Shown piece by piece: positions 16,691 through 26,500 of a stretch of 43,315 nt of DNA (positions are counted from its first letter, which is position 1; each line of letters begins with the position of its first letter). Origin of the DNA: SYIM01 sp041182885 (lineage in GTDB: Bacteria; Pseudomonadota; Gammaproteobacteria; Burkholderiales; Burkholderiaceae_E); NCBI GenBank assembly GCA_049423065.1, contig JBMSQB010000035.1, positions 1 through 43,315 of the forward strand, given 5' to 3'. Under the pieces are notes generated by a model. It made no database searches. It saw only the letters and a list, made by a program, of their open reading frames with translations, and had not been told where the DNA came from. The position numbers and the translations under genes were made by a program.

Positions 16691-16694
16691 GGGA

Positions 16695-16717
16695 GCCAGC
16701 GCAATAGACCCGCTGGC
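16695..16717. terminator. stem-loop between convergent toxin and hydroxylase genes
   Basis: GCCAGCG (16695-16701) and CGCTGGC (16711-16717) form a perfect 7-bp stem with a 9-base loop in the 55-base gap between two converging genes. There is no T run, so it is a candidate terminator only. Confidence 0.4.
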
Positions 16718-16745
16718 GACCGACCGCGAGAGTGGTTCGCGCGGT

Positions 16746-17510
16746 TCAGCCCGCTGGGCGTTGCTGAGGCGAGCGGTACAGTTGCTCGGCTGATCGAATC
16801 ATCACCCATCCCGTTGCGATGTATTTGTCGCCCGATATCGGGATGCGGCCGCGGTGGGTGTGGGTGAAATACGCGGGCGCCACGAGCAACCTGCCTGCTT
16901 TGGGCTGGATGGCTCGATCCTGGTAGTAAAACTCGGTGTGTCCGCCCTGCTCGACGTCGTTGAGGTAGGCGAGCCAGAACAACGTGCGATGCAAGGCATC
17001 GGTGCCGCGGCGCTCGGGGAAAACCTCGCAGTGCCAGTAATCGTAGTTGCCGCGTCCCGCGTCGTATTTCTGGACCTGAATGGGGCCGATGCGGTAGAGC
17101 GACTTCATGAGCAGGCCGAGTTGCGGCTCCCCGATTTCGCTGAAATTCTGGTCGTTGAGCGCCACAGCCTCGCCACTCACCGGATGACGCACGGTCAATC
17201 CGATCGGGGCGATCAGCGCAAAACGGTAGCGGGCGAAATACCGGGTGAGAAAGTCGGTCAGAATGTGTTCGAGATAGCCGACCTCCACCGCGAACTCGGC
17301 ATGGTCGCTCACCCGAAGATCGGTACTCAGCTTTCGATCGGGATCAAGCCCGCCCCCGGTCTGACCGGCGCGCCGGTGCGGGCTGTGTTCGAACCGCGAG
17401 ATAAGGTCGGCACAAAACGACCCTTCAAGCGCCGCGTCGTAGACTTCGATGAAATCGCCGGCGGGCTGCGAGGGCCCGGTCGGCGACTGTCGGGCACGTT
17501 GCTCAGCCAT
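16746..17510 (-). CDS. 2-oxoglutarate/Fe(II) hydroxylase, prolyl-4-hydroxylase type
   Basis: A 254-residue protein of the P4Hc-like 2-oxoglutarate/Fe(II) oxygenase superfamily. The iron ligands are visible as His160-x-Glu162 (YWHCEVF) and His217 or His219 (FTHTHRG), with Lys229 (SGDKYIA) placed to bind 2-oxoglutarate. The hallmark strand LFWLAYLNDVEQGGHTEF lies between. The first metal acid is Glu rather than the usual Asp. The ATG at 17510 overlaps the last 8 bases of the giant gene, so it is co-transcribed and probably translationally coupled. There is no signal peptide, so it acts in the cytoplasm. Hydroxylation of the giant protein before export is an inference from the coupling. Confidence 0.85.
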   Translation of the reverse strand: MAEQRARQSPTGPSQPAGDFIEVYDAALEGSFCADLISRFEHSPHRRAGQTGGGLDPDRKLSTDLRVSDHAEFAVEVGYLEHILTDFLTRYFARYRFALIAPIGLTVRHPVSGEAVALNDQNFSEIGEPQLGLLMKSLYRIGPIQVQKYDAGRGNYDYWHCEVFPERRGTDALHRTLFWLAYLNDVEQGGHTEFYYQDRAIQPKAGRLLVAPAYFTHTHRGRIPISGDKYIATGWVMIRSAEQLYRSPQQRPAG

Positions 17511-20500
17511 GAAGTCCGAACTGATAGACAGGCACCTGCAGGCTGTCTGCGAGTGTCGTGAAGTAGCTGTCCGAAAGCTGTGGCGCCTCGATTCCCGCTT
17601 GAGACGCGGCCTGCCAGCTTCCATCGATATCGCCGCGGACATAGCCCACCCAATTCACCGGTTTTGATTCGTAGCCGATCAACGCCGTGTTCATGTCGGT
17701 GGGCACGTTCTTTCGGGTCACCGAGAACGACTGGGTGGTCTCGTTCCAGAGATCCGCCGACTCCGGGACGAACTCCCAGTGTGCGGATGGCGCGTCGGCG
17801 CGGCCAATGGCCATCTTCAGCACATTGAGCGCATCGGCGGCGGTGACCTTGCCATTTCGGTCGACATCGGCCGACAGCAACTGGTAGGGCGACACGGGAA
17901 GCGGATCAGCCTCGGGCGATGGGGGCAGGTTGGGATTGCGTCCCACCGAAAGCTTGAGGGCTGCGAGCGCATCGCTTGCAGTAACGGCCTTGCTGGCCGG
18001 CATGGCACCGCCAAGTTCAAGGAGTAGCGCGGTCGCTTCTTGTGGTTGAAGCGCGTAGACGCCCAGCCGGTCCGTCACCCCCAGCCCCATCGGTGCGACT
18101 GCCCGCGCGCCCACCTCGGCGTCGATGACTTGCAACCAGGGCCGTGCGCCCGCTGCGGCATCGATCATCACGCTCCCGATCTGGTGCTCGCCCGCTGGCA
18201 GGTTTTGCGTGCCGAGATTACCCATCCAGCTCCATGAATACCCCGTGGCGCCGGTGGCGCTCGCGACCGAAGTCCAGTCAGGCCGGATTGCGCCGGCACT
18301 GGTGTCGAAGTTGAACGTCGCGCCCTGACCGAAAACGAAGTCAAACATCAGACTGCCCGTATCACCGTCGGTCCGGACCCAGAGTTCCGCAGTCATCTTG
18401 CCGCTTGCGTCGGCCTGGGCATTGCGGAACTCGATGGGCGGGCGGACCGATGGCGATCCCGGGGTGGCGTCGGATACGGTCCGGGTTTGCACGGCAATGT
18501 CATCGAGCAGCGTGTGGCTCTTCCAGTGATACGCCTTGCCGGTGGCGCCCAACGGCTCTGCACCCACAGCCATTCTGACCACGCCTGCGTTGTCGACTGA
18601 AAACGATGCGGACTCGGGAATATTGGCAAGCCGGACGGTGGCATCGCTCCCCGCGATGGCATCGGTTCCAACATGCAGGACCACGTCTTCATTGTCCCGC
18701 TGTACCTGAAATGAACCGAAACCCAGCGCCGAACCCGTGCCCGCAGGAATCGATACCGGGCTGGAGCCGTTTGAGTTGAAGCTCGAGTAATCATTTGGCC
18801 CATTGAAGTCGATGTAGTCGTCTCGACCGAAGTCATCGATGACGCTCTGGCCTTTGGGATTGTTGACAATGAACCCGTCATGCCCCTCGCCACCGGTCAG
18901 CCGGTTGCCTGCGCCCTCGACAGTGATGCGGTCATTCCCGTCTCCGCCGCTGAGGGTGTCGCCGCCGTCGGCTGCCTGCAGATCATCATCACCCTGACCG
19001 CCGTCGATTGCGTCCTCGCCACCGCCGCCATCGACCGAGTCATCACCCGCTCCCGCCTCCACCCGTTCGTCACTTCTCGACCCGATGATCGTGTTGGCCT
19101 GTGCTGTGCCCTGGGTGGGGGCGAGCGCAGTGAACCCGAGGTTGAGGGTTTCCGTTTCGCCCGGGGTGAGGGTGATCGAGGAGGCATCCGGGGACTTGAG
19201 CATGCCCTTGATTTCAGCCTCGATGTTGAGCAGGTTGATGCGCTTGTAGGTGAGGCCGGTGTTGGCGAGGGCGGCGCCGTCCTGCATGTTGGCATCGGTG
19301 TCGATCACCGGGTCGCCGGTTTTCTGAAGAACCGCCTTGACCTCTTCCCAGGTGAGTCGCCGACCGAGGTAGGCATCAGCCATCTGCTGCATCAGCAACA
19401 CCGTCCCCGAGACCTCGGGGGTGGCCATGCTGGTGCCCTGGATGTAGGCGTGGCCGTTATCGAGCCAGGCCGCGCCGATCTTGTCGCCTGGCGCAACCGC
19501 CACGGTGAGCGGGCCGCGCTGGGAGAACGAGGACAGCGTATCGATGGGTCGGGGCTCGGGGTAATCGTCGCTCTGGTTCGGGGTGCCGGGTGCGCCGGCG
19601 ATGACCGAGCCGATGGACATGGCCCAGGAGTCTGAGGAGGGATAGCCCACGCCTGAGTCCTGACCGTTGCGTTCCTCGTAGGAGTTGCCGGAGGCGGCGA
19701 GCACGACGATGCCCTGCTTGGCGAGCGCCTCGAACTGCGTGTTGAGGTAGCCCTGAACGGGGGTGCTGGACCAGCTGGAGTCGCCCAGCGACATGTTGAC
19801 CGATACGACGTTGTACTGCTTGCCGTTTTCGACGACCCAGTCAACGGCTTCGATGATGTCGCGACCGCTGCCCGAACCGCCGACGCCGAGCACCTTGAGG
19901 ACGATCAGGTTGGCCTCGGGCGCCATGCCGAGGAAGTTGGGGTTGGAGGAGACGATGGTGCCGGCGACGTGGGTGCCATGGCCACCGTCGGGGGTTTCGT
20001 TGGCATCGGCGTCGTTGGCGCCGACGAAGTCGTACTGATAGACGATGCGGTTGGCGACCATGACGCCGTTTTTCAAGCTGGCGGGGCCGAAGTCGCCGTG
20101 ATCGAGATCGGCGCCGGTGTCGATGACGACGGTGGTGTAGCCCTTGCCGGTGAAGGCGGGGAACTGGGTGTGGAACTGGGCGATTTTCTGAGCGAGCCCG
20201 AGGTTGGCGTAGGGCGAGGCTGCGCCAGGCGCGCTGCCGGAGGCGTTGCCGCTGAGGATCTCGACCGAGCCGGTGGGGATCGGTGCTTCGGCGCGACCGG
20301 GGTCGCCGGTGCGCTCGATGACCACGGCGCCGGAGCTGCTGCGGGCACCGGGGGCCGAGCGAGCCCAGCCGGCGGGGATCTCGGCCATTACCACGACCTG
20401 TCCGACCGGCAGGTCAAGCAGGTGGTAGTCGCCCTGGGCGTCGCTCAGCGCCTGCGGTTCGCCCGTGTCGATCCTGCCATTGCGATTGCTGTCGGCAAAC

Positions 20501-23500
20501 ACCTTCCAGCCTGACAGCCCCGACTCGTTGTTCTGGCTCGTGCCGTCGCCGTTCAGATCGTTGAACACCTTTCCGCTGACCTTCTGGTTCACGCGGTCGT
20601 TGTCAACAATTTGCAGGGTGAGGGTTGCAGGGGCTACGGGGTAGGCGCCCTGAGTGACTGTAGCGGTCAGTGTCGCGGTCTCCGTGGCCTCGCTGGTGGT
20701 GTCATCCGGCCCGGCGGCAAGCTTGAGCAGCTTCGGCACGTCCCAGTTGTCAGGCGTGAAATTGACTGTCGCACTGGCGCTTGGACTGGCGACTGTTCCA
20801 AATCCGAGCGCGCCCGGGGCACTGCTGGTGACTTTTACGTTGACCGGGGTGAGCGGCTTGCTGTCGAGGACCACACGGAGATCTGCGGTGGTTCCTTCGG
20901 TGATGACTGTATCGGACAGCTGAATCGACACTGCGCGCGCCTGATCGATTGCCTGCTCGCCGTCTGCAAAGAGAATGCGTTCAACCTGACGCATCCGGGT
21001 TTCAGACGGTTGAGACCCGCCTTCATCTTTCAGGCGGACGGTCACCCAGGCGCCCTGGCTGGTGACCTCATAGTCGGCCTTGCCACCGAACAGCACCAGC
21101 GTGTCTTTGCCCGCTCCGCCGTCAATGCTGTCGTTCCCGGTATGCGTGAAAAACGTTTCGTCGTGTTCGTCACCACTCAGCCAATCGTTGCTGGGTGTGC
21201 CCAGGCGGATAACGCTACCCGCCGGTGCCTGAGGCAGGGTGACCTCATCGCTGCGGCTGTCCCGGGTATCAGGCAGGAAAGCGACCCGTTCGACACCGGT
21301 GACGACCACATGGCTGTTGTGATACGGGTTGGCTTCAAGTTCCGTGGCCTCGGCCGAGTCTTTGATGACTGTGATGCCGGCCAGGGTGTCGATGGAAAAA
21401 GCGGATCGTTTGCTGAACACGACCAGCGTGTCGCTCCCGGGGCCGCCGTCGACCACGTCGAATCCACCCCGGGCGTCGATCACATCGTTGTCGGGCCCGC
21501 CCTTGAGGCTTTCGCTGGGGACATCGCGCGCTTCCTGGCCGATCAGCGGATTGATGGATGCCGAGGCTGGCAAGTCGATAGGACCATCCAGCGTTTCGAT
21601 CGTCTCGATGTTCCAGAGCCGGGCGCTGGCGAATGCGTAGGGGCCTGCGTCATAGTCACCGCTCACCGCGGTGAGGCCGGCGATCGACTGGATGGAGAGA
21701 GACGACGTTGCCACCTTGAAGATGGCCGTGTCTTTGCCCGCCCCGCCGTCGAGCTGGTCATCGCCGCCCGCGCCATCGAGCCGGTCGGCGCCAGTGTGGG
21801 CTGACTGGGTGGCGGGAAAGCGGTCGCCCGCGCCAGAACCCGTCCAGGTGGCGGCCGCGCCGGTAAAGCCCGTGGGCGGTACATCGAGCTTGAGGAAATA
21901 CTGTGCGGGGGAGTCTGCCTCGGGTCCGGGCGCAACCGTGAGGGTGTAGCTGCCTGCGCCAAACGGCGCGAGTGCGATGCTTACATCGGCGCCGGTCTGG
22001 ATGTCTTCAACGACTGCGTCGCCCCGGCGCAGCTGCAGATGCCAGAGATTCATTTCGGCATCCTCGATCTCGGCGTCAAAGTCCAGGCGAAGGCTGCTGG
22101 ACTCGTTGGCGCCGAGTTCGAAGGTGAACGCGCTCTGCGAGCCTGGCGCAGCGTTTCCGGACACACGGCCGTCGCGGGGCAGGGCTTGAGGCGCCTCGCC
22201 TGGCGCTGACGGCTCGGCCGGGATCACCAGTGATTGTGTCACTTGGGTGGCGACGGAGTAGCCGATCGGCCCGCTGAAGGCGGTTTCACCTTTGCTCACC
22301 GCGAGGAACACTGTTCCAGCGTAGGCCAATTCCACTTCGATGCCGGTGGTCCCGGCGGTGACATCGCGGCTCGCCAGGACCTCGCCCGTGTCGCTTTGCA
22401 CGGACAGGTAGAGCGGTGACACGCCCGATGCGGGCGCGCTGCTCAGTGTGACGTCGAAAACAATCTTCGCGGGCTCGGTGGTGTCGATGAAGAACCAGTC
22501 TGCATCGTCAGCTTTGGAAATCACCCCCTGCATCGATGCGCCCGGTGAGCTGTCGAGCGGATCGGCGTACAGGTCGTTGGGTTCCTGCTCATTGCCGGGC
22601 GCGCTCAGGGCAAAGAAGCTCGGGGTGAAACGATAGGCACCGCCCGGTGCATCACCCTCGCCCCCGATTCTCAGGAAATAGTCACCGGGCCCTTCTACGA
22701 AGAACAGCAACGACTCGTCGGCCTCGACCTGATAGCCCGAATCGGAAAGCGGGATTCCGGTTGCGTCGGTGAGCGTGATTTCAAGGATGCCTGCGGCCTG
22801 CACATCGCGAACCAGATCAATTTCGACCAGTCCCGAATCCTCGATCTGAAGGCGATAGAAGTCCCGGTCGCCGCCGGCCCTGGCATCGCCGCCCGCTTCG
22901 GCGCCAAATTCGATCGCCGGGCGGGTGAGATCGACGCTGTCGTTTTCCTCGGTGAGCGTGGCGCCGACAATGGTGATGCCGCCGCCTTCGACCATGGCGA
23001 GCTGAGCGTTGGCCGGCGCACTGTCAAAGATGAATGTTGCGTCGGCGCCGGGCGTGCTGTCGAGCCCGACGGCAAGTTGCAGCGCCCCCTCAATAAAGGC
23101 GACGTGAGCCGCGCCGCGGGTAAGCGCGTCTCCCGTCCCCGGCTCGATCGATTCGATGATGAAATGCTGAGGATCGGTGCTTGCGGTATCGGTACCGACA
23201 CGGATGATCAGGGTGTCACCCGCGCTGAAATCGCTGATTCGGTTCTCGCCGGACGGGTTGTCGAAGATGAACCGGTCATCGCCCTCGCCTCCGGTGAGCG
23301 AGTTGTCGTCGCCTTCGACCAGCAGGGTATCGTTACCCTGCCCGCCGTCCAGGGAGTCGCTGCCGTCGCCAGCACTGATTTCGTCATCACCCGAGCCGCC
23401 CTCGGCCTGATCCTCGCCGTTACCCAGACGCACCTCGTCGTCGCCGGCGCCGGCATCGATACGTTCATCCCCCGGCGAGCCATAAATGCTGTTGGCTGCC

Positions 23501-26500
23501 GGTGTACCAACGGTGGTGCCTGATCGGCCAAAGCCGAGGTTGAGGGTTTCCGTTTCGCCCGGGGTGAGGGTGATCGAGGAGGCATCCGGGGACTTGAGCA
23601 TGCCCTTGATTTCAGCCTCGATGTTGAGCAGGTTGATGCGCTTGTAGGTGAGGCCGGTGTTGGCGAGGGCGGCGCCGTCCTGCATGTTGGCATCGGTGTC
23701 GATCACCGGGTCGCCGGTTTTCTGAAGAACCGCCTTGACCTCTTCCCAGGTGAGTCGCCGACCGAGGTAGGCATCAGCCATCTGCTGCATCAGCAACACC
23801 GTCCCCGAGACCTCGGGGGTGGCCATGCTGGTGCCCTGGATGTAGGCGTGGCCGTTATCGAGCCAGGCCGCGCCGATCTTGTCGCCTGGCGCAACCGCCA
23901 CGGTGAGCGGGCCGCGCTGGGAGAACGAGGACAGCGTATCGATGGGTCGGGGCTCGGGGTAATCGTCGCTCTGGTTCGGGGTGCCGGGTGCGCCGGCGAT
24001 GACCGAGCCGATGGACATGGCCCAGGAGTCTGAGGAGGGATAGCCCACGCCTGAGTCCTGACCGTTGCGTTCCTCGTAGGAGTTGCCGGAGGCGGCGAGC
24101 ACGACGATGCCCTGCTTGGCGAGCGCCTCGAACTGCGTGTTGAGGTAGCCCTGAACGGGGGTGCTGGACCAGCTGGAGTCGCCCAGCGACATGTTGACCG
24201 ATACGACGTTGTACTGCTTGCCGTTTTCGACGACCCAGTCAACGGCTTCGATGATGTCGCGACCGCTGCCCGAACCGCCGACGCCGAGCACCTTGAGGAC
24301 GATCAGGTTGGCCTCGGGCGCCATGCCGAGGAAGTTGGGGTTGGAGGAGACGATGGTGCCGGCGACGTGGGTGCCATGGCCACCGTCGGGGGTTTCGTTG
24401 GCATCGGCGTCGTTGGCGCCGACGAAGTCGTACTGATAGACGATGCGGTTGGCGACCATGACGCCGTTTTTCAAGCTGGCGGGGCCGAAGTCGCCGTGAT
24501 CGAGATCGGCGCCGGTGTCGATGACGACGGTGGTGTAGCCCTTGCCGGTGAAGGCGGGGAACTGGGTGTGGAACTGGGCGATTTTCTGAGCGAGCCCGAG
24601 GTTGGCGTAGGGCGAGGCTGCGCCAGGCGCGCTGCCGGAGGCGTTGCCGCTGAGGATCTCGACCGAGCCGGTGGGGATCGGTGCTTCGGCGCGACCGGGG
24701 TCGCCGGTGCGCTCGATGACCACGGCGCCGGAGCTGCTGCGGGCACCGGGGGCCGAGCGAGCCCAGCCGGCGGGGATCTCGGCCATTACCACGACCTGTC
24801 CGACCGGCAGGTCAAGCAGGTGGTAGTCGCCCTGGGCGTCGCTCAGCGCCTGCGGTTCGCCCGTGTCGATCCTGCCATTGCGATTGCTGTCGGCAAACAC
24901 CTTCCAGCCTGACAGCCCCGACTCGTTGTTCTGGCTCGTGCCGTCGCCGTTCAGATCTTCGAAGACTCGACCGGTTACCGATTGCTTGGGCGCATCGTTA
25001 TCGACCACGCGCAGCGTGAGCGTGCTGGCATTTGCGGCATAGCTACCCATCTTGACGGCGGCGCTGACCGTCACCGTACTGGTGGGCTCCACCTGCTGAT
25101 CGTCGGGTCCCGCCGCGAGGGTCACCGTCTGGGCGGTATTCCAATTCGTTGGGCTGAAGGTGACCAGCGCTTCAGGTCCAGGCGCCGCAGGGCTGCCAAA
25201 CCCCAGTGTGTCCGGCAGGCTGCTTGTCAGTCTGATCGTGACGTCGCCCGTTGGCGCCGAGTCGAGTACCACCGACACCGCCAGGGTGCCGGCCTCGGTC
25301 ACCAACGAGTCTGTGGCGAGAAGGCTGATGCCAGGCGTTTGTGCAATGCTCACTTCGCTGTCTGCGAAGATGATTTTTTCAACGCGGGTCAGCGTAAAGA
25401 CGCTGTCCTGAACATAACCCTGGCTCAATTGCGAGCCCGCCACCGGATTGGCTCGCACCGTCGTGGTCGTGCCGACCGTCGAGACGGTGTACATCGCGGA
25501 GGGCCCAAACAGGAGCAGGGCATCGTTGCCAGCGCCGCCGTCGATCTCGTCCTGCCCCCATAGCGTCACGAACACTTCGGACTGTTCGGTGCCGATCAGG
25601 TTCTGGCGGGTGAGCCGGCTGTCATCGCCGGCTGTGCCGAAGCGGATGACCCGGTCATCCGAGGAGGTGCCGAGGGTGACAGTGTCGTTGCCAGGGGTCC
25701 CGGCGTCTGGAAGGAAAGCAAGCGTTTCGACCTTTGTCAGCACCTGCACGCCGCGGTGATACTCATTGAAATCGAGAAAGTTCTCGCTGGTGGGCTCGAC
25801 GGCAATCAGCAGCGTCACGCCCCCGGTTGTCTGGATGTCAAAGGTATTGCGCTTGGCGAGCACCACCGCAGTGTCCACGCCGCCTGCGCCGTCGATAAAG
25901 CCGCTGCCGCCCCGGCTGTCGATGACATCTGCGCCATCCGTGCCGACGATCCTTTCGTAGCCGAAATCCTGTTCTTCAAGAGACTTGCCGAAAATCGGGC
26001 TGATCGCGGGAGATGGGGGGAGGTCAAGCACGCCGCTGAGGGTTTCAATGCGCTCGACATTCACAAGACGGGTGGTCTTGTAGGCGTATGCGTCGGCGTT
26101 GTAGCTGCCGGTGACCGCCGTGATCCCGGCGACCGACTCGATGGTCAGCGCGTCGGCGGCCACCCGGAAAATCACCGCATCCGCTCCCGCGCCGCCGTCA
26201 ATCAGGTCTGAACCGCCGGCAGGATCCAGGCGGTCGTTGTTGCTGTTGCTCCGCGGGCCGCTGCCCGGAAACACATCATCCGAGGGCGTGCCCGTCCAAT
26301 CAGCCGGCGCGACGTCAAACTGCGAGGGCGGGGCGCTGACGGTCAATCCGAACAGGGCTACCTCGGGAGAATCCGGGCCAGGGATGACCCTGACCACATA
26401 GGCGCCCGGGCCAAATTCCGTTAGCCCGATCGACACATCTTCGCCGGTTCGGATGCTTTCAATGATCTGATCATTGCGCAACAGTTCGAGCACAAAGGTC

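Noticed and set aside
18880..23480. Regularly spaced short repeats in the giant gene as a CRISPR array
   Set aside because: They are degenerate glycine-aspartate-rich RTX nonapeptide codons in frame, not identical repeats with unique spacers.
19136..24957. The large direct repeats as ends of a transposon
   Set aside because: The repeats are in frame within one gene, encode a protein domain, and have no transposase, terminal inverted repeats or target-site duplication.
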